Shown: positions 1 through 10,743 of the stretch, one piece after another
How positions within the stretch are numbered: the stretch's first letter is position 1
How the letters are laid out: every line of letters begins with the position of its first letter
NCBI RefSeq assembly: GCF_037975245.1
Contig: NC_092568.1
Location: 4,795,001-4,859,000, forward strand
Origin: Apostichopus japonicus
Taxonomy: Eukaryota; Echinodermata; Holothuroidea; Aspidochirotida; Stichopodidae
DNA: 64,000 bases
Direction: 5' to 3'
Made by a program: the position numbers and the translations under genes
Notes under the pieces: generated by a model
What the model was told of the DNA's origin: nothing
Databases searched by the model: none
What the model saw: only the letters and a program-made list of their open reading frames with translations

Positions 1-28
1 AATAACTCTAGCATCCGTTATCACTCTC

Positions 29-3000
29 TCACTGTTGCAATGAGTCATAATCGCTTGAGTTGCTTCCATTTTCTCTTGTTCTACAAAAGTAGATAGCTGC
101 ATGTACTGCTATTGTAGCGATGATAACAATGGATAATACTGGGACGCAGACGGCCAAGCAATTTACACAATCTCTTTGAGGCGAGGACGGCGACGATGAC
201 AATGACAATGACGGTGACGATGACAATGTCGGTGACGATAACAATGTCGGTGACGATAACAATGTCGGTGACGGTGTCGGTGACGGTGTCGATGACGGTA
301 GAGGGTTTCCTGAAAACGGATAAGATCATGTTATCGTGGCTTCATATATATAATGTCTTAGGATAGTAAACCTTGTAAGGCAGAATTCATTTTTTGGGCT
401 TTACTCCTTCTTGTTTACATTACATTTATGTTTGTCCTTACATTCAGTCGCTAGAATTGAGTTCTTGGAACCGTATTTTAGGAGAAGACCTAGTTCTCTT
501 AGAATGAAGCATTTGTTTCAATCATCGGGTAAAACTGTCTTTGTAAATCTGAGCCAATTTTGTAGTTAAATTCTAAAAACTGTTGTTAATTCTTGAGAAA
601 GTTTCTTTCCCTTAACAGTCTCTGATGCTACATTTTTTAGACTTTTCTAAAGTCTTCCATCCCCCCCCCCCCCCCTCTTTCTCCTCTCAACCTATTCCAC
701 ACAAATCGTTGAAAGGACGTGTGTCATTCTTTCTTTTTCCTTTTTACTCCCTTTGTCTTAAGCTATATGTTATTTGTCGTTTTTTTAATCTTTGGAATTC
801 TATTTCTACTCTCAACCTATTCCGCACAAATCGTTGAAAGGACGTGTGTCATTTTGTATCTTTCCTTTTTACTCCCTTTGTCTTAAGCTATATGTTATTT
901 GTCATTTTTTAATCTTTGGAATGCTATTGAAATATACCTTACATATGTTTTCTTATACCTCACTGAGGTGGTGTGGAGAAAATAAACTGAAACTGTAAAG
1001 TTATTGTTATACTATACTACCAGAAAAGGGAATGTACCCTCTCCTCTCCCTGGTTCCCATTCATACCCTTCCTCCAAATGCTGAGGAAAGGAAATATGAA
1101 GGAAGTCATAACAAACAACAAAAGGAGTTTGCGGCAGCTTCGCCTGTCCCCATTGAAATATTTCCAAGCTGTAGGCATTCGATGTGATACAGTTTGACCA
1201 CTTACTGATGTTTGCACCCTCTACAACCCACAGTCCCCCCCCCCCCCCCTCATCTTCCCCGAGAATGTAGCTCTAAAGTAAGATCGAATATCGGATTAAA
1301 ATACCTGATGAGAAAAGATCTGCATGTTAAGAATAAAGGAGAAACATTTTTTTCTAGATTCTTTTAGCTTTATGTTTTGATTACGGGGTTTAACGCAAAT
1401 GGGAAAGAGTAAATGTAATTCAAAATGTGGAAATCATTGAGGTAGGAGAAAAGAGGCAATTCATTGTTTTTACCTTTTTTGTACAGGCGCAATGTATATT
1501 GTAACACTTATGTTAATTAAATCAGTAGTGAAGGGGTCAGATGCGGGCAAATATGTGCAATGTATATTAAAACATTTACAAGTGAGAAAATTGCCAAGCT
1601 CTTACCATTCATCTTCAATGTAGCATACGACTCGTGACGAAATTTATATCCTGGAAGAATGACAACACATTGTAGACATTCCGGATACTCGATATCTTCT
1701 TGGTCATCGCTAATGGTAACTTGGATCGTAACGGATGAAATGCATCTATCGAGGATACATGACGAGGAAGCTGACATATTGAAGATCGAAATATTACTGT
1801 TGAGCACTTCCCAGGAGATGTCTGCTGCAGGATGAGTGTTATTAACAACACATGTCAAGTCTACGTTTCCGTTGTCAGCAGCAATAATGCAATGGTGTTT
1901 ACTTTCACAATTTTTGATGAATGATACACTATTGTCATCTGGTGTTTTGTAACGATGCAACATCATCGAGGTTCTTGTGTAAGTATGATTCACAAGACAT
2001 ATTGAAGTTAGTATAAGTGGACCAAGATCATCGTATTTATCTGCCATATTAATGGTCTTGCCAATAGGTTCTGATGTTTGAATGAACATCGTTTCGCTAT
2101 CACAACTACTTTGTAGTAGCTCATTATAACTAGTGTCCTCATTAATATCAAGGTATTCGGTCCTGTATACATTATCAAGATTTGTAGGTCCCATCAAAAG
2201 CACCGACGCGTTCTTCGTCCTTTTGGAAACTGATAAACCTGATGGGGTACATGTCAGGGTTTGTGTTTTGTCGATATCTATCTTTACACTGATGGTAGAA
2301 GAAGACACAAACATATCTGAGGATGGATCCTTGTAACTCTGTTCAGTGGCGTCCGTCACTGCCGCCTCCGCAGTATCATTGTACCAAGTAAGAGTTACTG
2401 CTGGTCGTCCAATCATTGTACATGTCAACTTGAGTTCACCATACCAAAACAAACGGCAATCATCACCTTGGCAACCATCTATCGCAGGAAACATCTGTGT
2501 TGTGGGTACTAAAAAGAAAAGAACATCAGAAAAAGGTACCTTCGGAAAGTAATCAAACACAGTCTAAGTCGCCTGGAAAGGGACATTTTAAACCGATCAT
2601 TAGGATGTTAAATAATCATCAGCCTGTTATTGCTTTTCGTTCAACATGTTGCTAATTGTTTCTGACTTAACGTGATTCTAATATAACGTGGTTATAGGCA
2701 TCAAATTACATTCTTTCTATTTCTTTCTTTTTATTAAACATTATTAAATTAACTGTAAGAAAAATATGACGTCTCAGGGGAAAAGGAGCTTCCCCTCATA
2801 ACATATTCTTTCTTTTATTTAGTTGTTCCCTTCATTTCGTTGACTCCCATCATTCCAAAAATCAGATATTTAGACATGTAAAATATGTTGTCTATGGTAT
2901 ACCCATCAGGTTTGCTTGTGAGATACACAGTCACAACTCCATGGTCACACTATGCATCATCAACATAGAAGTACTTACCTACGATGAATACGTCTATGTT

Positions 3001-5012
3001 CGTGGATACATCGCCACCAGCGTCTAAAATAGCATCAACACGATACTGCCCTTCATCACTCATTGCAACGTTGCTAAATATCAGAGAACCGTTCTGAGCA
3101 ATCGTCAGATCACCACTTCTAGGGCCGGCCTGTCGATCCTCCAGCAATGTTACTATGGATTGTGGGTTATTCCCAAAATACCAGTAGAAGCCATATACCG
3201 GCTCACTTACGCTGCACTTGATGATACCAGGTCGATGAAGATTAAGATACAGCGGTGAATCGCAATGGACTGTAGGTTCTGTGTCTTCTGTAAAGTAAAA
3301 CATGTGGAATATCTGATTGTAAAAATTAATATCTTTGATGTTTGGAATGATTTGGATTGGCAGACAAAAGTACAAACAATCTATAAAATCAATAAACAAA
3401 ATATACTTTTCTAGTATACAATCTCACGTTCATGGTAAATATAATAATTAAACAAAAGAATCAATGCTGCAGAAGCTTTCTGAGCAGTTTAGCTATTTGT
3501 TTGTGCGAAAACTATAAGACAGATCTAAAAAACGGTGTCCTTTCCCTCCTCCGATCTCCCTTTACCCTTGTCTTATGCTCCTACTTAGCAGACATAGTTT
3601 GTTACAAAGTTAGAAAGTTGTAAACATTTGTTTTGAAATAAGACATAACGATATTTTTTTAATTGAATTGTACAATGATAAAAGATTGAAAAAAAAAGTT
3701 GAAGAGTTAAAAGGCTATAATTACTGCTAATTTGCGATCGTGAATTCTTTAAATGCGAAGCTGCCTTTGTTATATTTTTCAAACAGAATGCAAAGCTGTA
3801 ATGAGGTTTGATTGATGACTTAATCGTACTTGGGCATGAGTGAGTGTTATCCTTGAAAGATATCATGAAAAAGTTTTGTTGATATGATATCAGAAGATAC
3901 TGCTAACCCTTTGATGAATATTGACCTTCACAATAATCAATACATTTATTATCAAAATGATACCTTCTCATGAAAGTAGGAGACTAGTCAATGTTACATT
4001 TCCTTAGCTATGGTGGTCACAACATTTTTCACATTTGAGCTAGCTGACGTCAAAATGTCTTTTACCTTAACTAATTTCAAGGGGTTTGTCCATCTCAGAA
4101 TGGGTACCGTAACCTACATGTTTCCGTTCTTAAGATAAGGTGGGTCTTCAAGGTCTTCATTCTATTTATCCTGTTGACTACACATGACTCTTCATAAAAT
4201 ATTCCTTCTGCTTTAAATGCTAAATGTTCTGGATATCAAGTTTGACACATCTCATCGAACGTCAGGTTACATGTCCCTTCTAAGCTCCCGTACCAACATA
4301 TTCTTTCATTTCTGTGGGCTTAGACTAGTGGACCAGTAGGTCCTGGGTCATTTATAGATTAGTTGGGACGTCTGTAGAATCTACATCAATGAACTCTTAT
4401 TGTGAAATGGTGATGACCGTAGTATAATCATGGAAAAATCACATCATCTATGATACTTGCAAGTATGGAAAAGTTCTATACAGCTCTTGTGGGACCGTTC
4501 CATTAAATTTCACACGGGGTAGCCAAACTATGAGCTGTCCAAGAGTACATCATAAATGAAATCTTTATGAAGAAGGCCCTGTTTGGGGCCCTCACATGAT
4601 GACAATATTTTTCCCTAAACAACTTTGGTTTATATCCACAACATTTCAGCACCTTTGGAGAAAGGTTCTAGGAGGGGTAGCATTTTTACGTGTTCAGAGA
4701 ATGGCGTCTTGTGACCATAAATGGCTTTGATCAAATCAAAGCAAAATGACGAAATAGCAGTCTTTCAAACACGATGGAAAAAGTGAAAGAATTTTGGGAA
4801 ATCGCACGATAACTATAATTTAGCTAAAAGCTTCAGCTGAGCTAAGAATGCAATCACTTTACAACGAATGACTTCGCAATCCTTTTTTAACAAACGTTGG
4901 AACACTTGGAACACTTAAGTAAATGCTTACCTGATTTTGCTCGTAAACCCAACGATAGTAGGACACCGATTACCAACCAGTAAAAATAAATATCTGAAGA
5001 AATGACAGACAT
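29..5012 (-). CDS. Immunoglobulin-superfamily transmembrane receptor, copy A (4 exons)
   Basis: Four minus-strand exons join in phase 1: 4931-5012, 2979-3287, 1606-2508 and 29-309 (1575 nt, 524 codons plus stop). Every junction has GT donor (GTAAGC, GTAAGT, GTAAGA) and AG acceptor. Exon 1 gives a signal peptide: ATG at 5012, then a hydrophobic stretch with WLVIGVLLSLGL. Exon 2 is a V-like Ig domain with B-strand Cys, the C-strand motif FYWYF and DEGQYRV, but no F-strand Cys. Exon 3 holds three Ig-like units, with WYND after TCTMIG, a middle Cys pair, and DLTC followed by ISWEV, plus many N-glycosylation sites. Exon 4 gives a Ser/Pro/Thr stem, a membrane helix (VLSIVIIATIAVHAAIYF) and a short tail ending DYDSLQQ. 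It is probably a cell-surface adhesion or immune-type receptor; the ligand is unknown. Introns 310-1605, 2509-2978 and 3288-4930 show no other gene. Confidence 0.8.
190..300 (-). repeat. Minisatellite encoding Ser/Pro/Thr stem, copy A
   Basis: On the plus strand the sequence is built from repeated GGTGACGATAACAATGTC-like units. Read on the minus strand in the receptor frame they encode repeated SSPT(L) and SPTP peptides. This is the membrane-proximal stem of the Ig receptor and should be heavily O-glycosylated. Repeat-length change would stretch or shorten the stem without breaking frame, since the units are multiples of three. Confidence 0.75.
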
Positions 5013-5248
5013 GCAGACGTTTATTCCTGGTAAAGTAGATTTTGTTAGGCCTATAGGTTATTGTATAACAAGGTTGGTGATTTCACTTTGAAAATTAAAT
5101 TAAAAGTCGGAATAAGTGCGGTAGGGCTCTGCGTGGTTACCTTAAACTTAGGATGTACTCCACGGAAGTATTTCATTATGCAGCTGGGTCCTTAGCAATG
5201 GCCGCAAATTTACCTCCTAAGACAATTAACGTTAACACGTATAATCTT

Positions 5249-5784
5249 ATAGATATAGATATTTAGATAGATATAGATAGATATATAGATAGATATATAG
5301 ATAGATATATAGATAGAGATATAGATAGATATATAGATAGATATATAGATAGATAGATAGATATATAGATAGAGATATAGATAGAGATATAGATAGATAT
5401 ATAGATAGAGATATAGATAGAGATATAGATAGATATATAGATAGAGATATAGAAAGAGATATAGATAGAAATATAGATAGAGATAGAGATATTGATAGAG
5501 ATATAGATAGATAGATATATAGATAGCGAGATAGAGATATTGATAGAGATATAGATAGATATAGATATATAGATAGCGATATAGATAGAGATATAGATAG
5601 AGATAGAGATATCGATAGAGATATCGATAGAGATATAGATAGATATAGATATTGATAAATATTGATAGATATTGATATAGATATTGACAGAGATAGAGAT
5701 ACAGAGATAGAGATATAGATATAGATATAGATACATATACAGATACAGATATAGATATAGATATAGATATAGATACAGATACAG

Positions 5785-5815
<31 letters not shown>
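5249..5815. repeat. GATA/ATAG microsatellite, about 570 bp
   Basis: A long array of GATA, GATATA and GATAGA units ends in a TA run. Long frames read through it only because the repeat lacks stop codons; they are not genes. It directly abuts the SINE at 5816-6028. Confidence 0.95.
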
Positions 5816-5817
<2 letters not shown>

Positions 5818-6022
5818 TGAAAATCGTAATGAGTTGGAAAATCAAGAACAGTGAAAAAACTTCCAGCCTCCACCGGGATTCGAACCCGGGCCTCCCGCTT
5901 TGTACGCGGATACCCTAACCAACTAGGCCATGGACGCTGATTGTATGTCCAGAGGTTCGAAACCGGCAAGGAAGGTCGTAATTCCACTGTAGGCGTTTGT
6001 CACCTATATCGAACAATACTAG

Positions 6023-6028
<6 letters not shown>
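5816..6028 (-). mobile_element. tRNA-derived SINE, copy 1
   Basis: The minus-strand core runs from ACAGAACTAGTATTG at 6028, through a tRNA-like module at 5866-5937, to a tail containing TTTTTTCACTG at about 5845. The same core recurs twice at 13437-14107 on the plus strand. It is embedded between TA arrays (5795-5815 and 6029-6098), which suggests targeting of, or expansion beside, TA microsatellites. Confidence 0.75.
5866..5937 (-). tRNA. tRNA-like module within SINE copy 1
   Basis: This 72-nt segment folds as a cloverleaf: acceptor GCGTCCA against TGGAGGC (one mismatch), D arm with A-box-like GGCCTAGTTGG, anticodon stem TCCGC/GCGGG with loop GTACAAA (anticodon ACA), and T arm CCGGG-TTCGAAT-CCCGG (B box). 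It lies inside a repeated SINE, so it is more likely a Pol III promoter module than a working tRNA gene. Confidence 0.6.
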
Positions 6029-6101
<73 letters not shown>

Positions 6102-9009
6102 CTTACATACAAACTTACTCATCTTCATCCTCTAAACGACAATTTTACTTCGGTTGCTGCATAAAATGGTTTTTCCGGCTTGTACAATTGTTAGATTTCA
6201 GTACCTTATCCTTGCCGTTGCCTCGAAGTCTTTATTGCAACATGAAAATGGAAAAGTGTCTCTCAAAGCTTTTCAATTGATGTATCAAATTAAGAATGAT
6301 GCCCAGAAATCCTGCAGAACGTGGAGAGACAATTCAGTGTAATTTTAATGCTAAACAGGGACTAAATGTCACAATTATGGGTTGCTTATTCACATGACGC
6401 ATCCCAAGTTAATGTTTGTAACAAGGGGTATCAAAATAACTCGCTATATATATATATATATATATTTCATTTTTTATTGCATTTCTATTCACTTCCTCCA
6501 GACTTAATTACCAAGTTTCACCTCCGCAAGGTAATTTTCGTTGCGGAAAACCTCAATGCCAAATATGCCCCCATATTACCCCGGGCACCGTGGTTAAAGT
6601 TTCCGGTTGAATATGAACTTCAAAACCTTAACTCCACGTAAACGAACAGAAATCGATTGGATCTTACGTATTAAGTCTCAAATCCAAGGCCTCATATTAA
6701 GTCCGTTCTTCCTATTCTTTGCTCCTTATATCCGCTTCCTGTAAAGTCATAGTTTATTTGGTTCTAATTCCATCAGTGCCACTCACACTTATCTAGCATC
6801 ATACATTTTCAAAATGCGTTTCATTCCACTGCCACGTATTGCATGAATTATATGTAATTTATATCAACCAACAATTTTAAAAGCAACTTAAAATCAGATC
6901 TTTTAACACAGAAGGCGCATTGAGTATATTGAAACTAAGAACATCTGCTGAGCTAAAGGAAATAATTTTCCTGTGACTGCCAGCAAATTTCAATGAAGGC
7001 ATATTAACATATTTTTCCAATAAACTCTTCGTATTATATCCAGTACATTCACATGTAAAAGCTACTCTCTTCTCCCAACAATGTTAACATTTTGACAGCA
7101 CCTTGCTATGTTTCCATAGCAAGGTTGAATGGGAGACAGTATCGGGAAAACAAGTTTGCTTATATGATAGACTGTTTGTATGCAGGGGTAAATGATCTCC
7201 CGTAAAATATCTTTATCTCCTACAAATTAAGCCTGGGTAAATTATCTCGCATAAAATTCTTGACTTATCAGAAGTCAAAAATGTACTGTCTATTGTTGAA
7301 AATTACAACAAATCTAATAGAAACTAGGAAGAAAATATAATTATGAATGTAAAACAAGTGCACGCGGTCACACACACTCACACACATTTCTTTTGATCAG
7401 CAGGTAAGTCCGCCACATATCATTATGTCAATCTGTGGTACCCCCAATGAACTCAGACCAACCCACCAAGTTTCAGTTCATTACCTCAAGGGTGGTTGGT
7501 GCAATATTTAATGTGAAACGCCAAAGGTCACATGGTCAAAGGTCAAATATGCAAGAAAAAGCGTTTCGCAAACTACTCCTTAAACAAAAAGCCGATGGAC
7601 TTCAAACTTCATTGATATGTGACTGGGCATGGTTTGTAGAGCCTGAGTGACGTATGACGTCATAGGGATAACATTTCACGGGTCAAATAACCCAACACAT
7701 CATTTTTTGCCATTAAACGTATATCAAAAGAACAATGTGGCACCAACTTACATACACAACTTGAATATCACAGAATATACGTCTACAGTGCCTAAATTAA
7801 TATATAACGCGAAATTGATAGGACGAACATATATATCACTGAAATCATTGAAATATTTGCAATCATGAACTATAGTAAAGATTTTCAGCTTGTTCTGCCT
7901 AATTTCTTTCACGATACTGCTAGAGAAAAGCCTCAATCACTGTGTGCAAATACGTCTGGGGTAAAGATCACATATTTACTTACCACTGAGTTATCTTTGA
8001 CAAAGATATTGTTAGAGCAATGTCAACATAGAGCACCTATATGTTAATTTTCATTGCACTGCTGCCTTTTGTTGATCTTTGGTTCAAGTACGATTCTGCA
8101 AGACTTCGAAAGTAGGGGAAATATATGAAGTATATACCACGTAATAAATATTAGCATTGTGAACCAACCTTCGAGACAGAACACGTGGACAACCATGTGG
8201 GAGTTAATCACATCAAGGCACCTATATATTGATGGTACACGAAGATGGAAGATTACAATTTCGATTTTTTTTTTGGCATTTTTTTTTTAAATCCATTACA
8301 GTACGTTGGCTGAAATTCCACAAAATATCCATTTGTGCCATAAACCGTACTTGAATTGAGATAAGTATTTAATTGTAATATGTGTATTTTATGTAGGACT
8401 GTGTCTCTGTACAAATCGTGTGTGGTATTTGTTTGGTGTTAATTCCGTGTAGCTTGAAGCGATTTTGAACGGTTCGTTGTTGCCGTAGGGTGCGATACAA
8501 ATAGGTGTGTGGAAAATATCCGGCCAGTTCATACGGTGACACCGCCGTAAAGAGATGTGATCTTGATTTATCTGATCGCGTTCGGTCACTAGTATTGGTT
8601 TTGATAGTTATGGAAAAGATAGGTCATGCACTTCCATGATCTAAGTCAAATTGCTGCATATATATTTCTTACTTTTTGTCGTTACAAGATGTAAAACGCT
8701 GTTTAAAGAACCAAATCCCCTCTTTTTGGTAACTATGCTGTTTTATTGAGACGATTGCGTCATCGTTTCGGTGTGGCTTGAGTCATTTGCTTCAATACAG
8801 AAATGACTCATATAAATAGTTACTGAACGAAAACAAAGATAAGGACACACGAAGAGACACAGATGCACCGCTACACTGTCAAACCTAATGTATTGGGATA
8901 ACTTGTGAAAGTTGAGGCAACATTTTGCATATACATAATTAAGTTCATTCAACTAAAATCTCAATTCAAGTTATTTCAATTAATTGTGACAGGTCACTAT
9001 ATTTGAAAT

Positions 9010-9043
<34 letters not shown>
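6029..9043. other. Non-coding part of duplicated unit A
   Basis: It begins with a TA array (6029-6098). Segments at about 6150-6350 match 23900-24150 and 26000-26130, and about 7070-9000 matches 27690-29060, marking these as parts of the same tandem duplication that copied the Ig receptor. Apart from the decayed Ig exon at about 8045-8345 I see no gene. A second TA array (9011-9044) abuts the Penelope element. Confidence 0.6.
8045..8345 (+). pseudogene. Decayed plus-strand Ig-like exon, unit A
   Basis: It is colinear with 28150-28440, where an open Ig-like exon fragment is readable. Here frameshifts and expanded T runs (8256-8290) destroy the frame. Residual matches include the segment around 8185-8215 (GTGGACAACCATGTGGGAG) and the segment before CATAAACCGT. 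It is a paralogue of the 28206-28435 fragment and not functional. Confidence 0.45.
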
Positions 9044-9047
<4 letters not shown>

Positions 9048-10743
9048 TAAGTGATTGGAAGTAAAACAGCCAATGTTTGGTTTTTGCAGAGCTTTCGAGC
9101 AAAACTAGCTCTTCTTCAGTGCATGATCACCGAAAGTGACAAGGAGTAGCAGGAATTGAAACTGTTTTATAGAGGAGATGTCGGCAAGGTTGTAAGGGCA
9201 AAGCGACTTACTGATTTCTGCTGAATTGAGCAGAAGTTTTAGAAATTCGGATTATTTTAATCCGCGTCGGATTATTTTAATCCGATTCCGTCGTAATTGT
9301 AAAGGAATTGTTTTGGTTTATCTGGGACGGCAAATCGTTTCTGATGTTTAAACCGAATGGTGCCGTGGTCTTTAGGTTTAGTTCCCAGAAATTTTCTTTC
9401 GCTTTCCTAGATTTATCTGTCCAAGAATCGTTCTGGTCAATGGCAATAACACGCAAATTCTCAATTGAATGATTTTGGAGATTGAAGTGATTTGCAACAG
9501 GTTGGTAGATCTTTTTTGTTTTGATCGCCGATCTATGTTGTGTCATTCTCATTCTAAGAGTGTTTTTTGACTCTCCAATGTATTGTAAGTTACAAATATT
9601 GCAGTAGATGAGGTAAATGACATTTTTGGATAGGCAGTTAATTTTGTGCCGAATTTGGAACGTGCGTTTGGTTTGGTTGCTCTGAAAGGCCCCGGTCGAA
9701 TCGACAAGTAAGCACGTTTTGCAATTTTGTGTACAGGGCGATGATCCTGTAGTTTCTGTTTTGCTTTCCCCTAATGGGGTGTCATCCCGAAAGGATGCCC
9801 GAACTAAGATATCCCGTAGGTTGCTGGGTCTTTTAAAAGCGATGACAGGTAATTCTGGGAACACTGATTTCAGGCGTTCGGTGCCTTGAAGTAGGTGAAA
9901 ATTCTTCTGAATGATATTAGCCAGTGGTGGGAGACCAGGGTGGAATTCAGTAACCAATGGTACCCTTTTGGAACTGGTTTGACGAGTTTTGTACGTCAAT
10001 GTTTCGGTACGGGGTTTGCTTTTAGCCTTTTTGATGGCATTTTCAATAGTACCCCGAAAATACTGTCTGTTTAGGAGGTGTTGTGACAGTTCTTTAGTGC
10101 GTGAATCAAAATCGACTTCAGAGGAGCAAATGCGTCGAATGCGCAACGCTTGACTGTACGGAATATTTCTAGTACAGTGACGTGGATGGCAACTGCTTGG
10201 TAAGAGGTAGTTGTGCTTGTTCGTGGGTTTATTGAACAAGTCTGTTTTGAGTGAACCATTTTGTAGGGTCACGGTGGTGTCCAGAAAGTGAACGCCAAGT
10301 CCAGAAAAATCAGCAGTGAATTTGATAGTGTGATGAAACGAGTTTATGTCATCAATGAAGAGTTTTAGATTTGCCTCACCATGGGTCCATATCATAAAGA
10401 TATCGTCAATGTAACGTAACCACGTGTGTGGTTTCAAGTTTTGTCGAGATAAAAATTCTTTCTCGAGGTTTCCCATAAAGATGTTGGCAAAAGACGGTGC
10501 CATTTTGGTACCCATTGCGGTGCCATGAATTTGGAGGTAGTGTTTGTTGCCAAATACCAGATTATTGTTGGTCAAGATAAGTTGCATTAATTCGGCCAAT
10601 TCTTTCTTCGTGGGGGTTTTGCCACGTTTCGGTTTGAATGCTTTTGTGCAGGCCGAAATGCCCTCTTCGTTAGGGATATTTGTGTATAACGAAGACACAT
10701 CCAAGGTAACTAACAGAGAGGATAAGGGAAGATTTTTTATTTC
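9044..10743 (-). repeat. Left arm of 1.7-kb inverted repeat
   Basis: This arm pairs with 11628-13327 (coordinates sum to 22371). The checked boundaries fit exactly: 10743 pairs with 11628 and 10744 does not pair with 11627; 9044 pairs with 13327 and 9043 does not pair with 13328. A transcript of both arms would form a 1.7-kb duplex with an 884-nt loop. Confidence 0.85.
9277..10743 (-). CDS. Penelope RT/GIY-YIG, 5'-truncated inverted copy
   Basis: Reading on the minus strand from 10743 to the stop at 9277, the protein is identical to the C-terminal part of the plus-strand copy from about EIKNLPLSSLL onward, including YIDD and the GIY-YIG-like region. The N-terminal RT part is missing because the copy is joined head to head at 10743/10744. 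The frame stays open a further 25 codons into the spacer, which is antisense to the other copy and without meaning. Confidence 0.8.
   Translation of the reverse strand, partial: EIKNLPLSSLLVTLDVSSLYTNIPNEEGISACTKAFKPKRGKTPTKKELAELMQLILTNNNLVFGNKHYLQIHGTAMGTKMAPSFANIFMGNLEKEFLSRQNLKPHTWLRYIDDIFMIWTHGEANLKLFIDDINSFHHTIKFTADFSGLGVHFLDTTVTLQNGSLKTDLFNKPTNKHNYLLPSSCHPRHCTRNIPYSQALRIRRICSSEVDFDSRTKELSQHLLNRQYFRGTIENAIKKAKSKPRTETLTYKTRQTSSKRVPLVTEFHPGLPPLANIIQKNFHLLQGTERLKSVFPELPVIAFKRPSNLRDILVRASFRDDTPLGESKTETTGSSPCTQNCKTCLLVDSTGAFQSNQTKRTFQIRHKINCLSKNVIYLIYCNICNLQYIGESKNTLRMRMTQHRSAIKTKKIYQPVANHFNLQNHSIENLRVIAIDQNDSWTDKSRKAKENFWELNLKTTAPFGLNIRNDLPSQINQNNSFTITTESD

Noticed and set aside
5866-5937. 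Functional tRNA-Cys (ACA)
   Set aside because: It is embedded in a repeated element with identical flanks in other copies and has an acceptor mismatch; a SINE promoter is more likely.
5210-5987. Long open frames rich in Tyr, Leu, Ile and Ser over the GATA array
   Set aside because: The repeat has no stop codons in several frames at once; composition is purely periodic.
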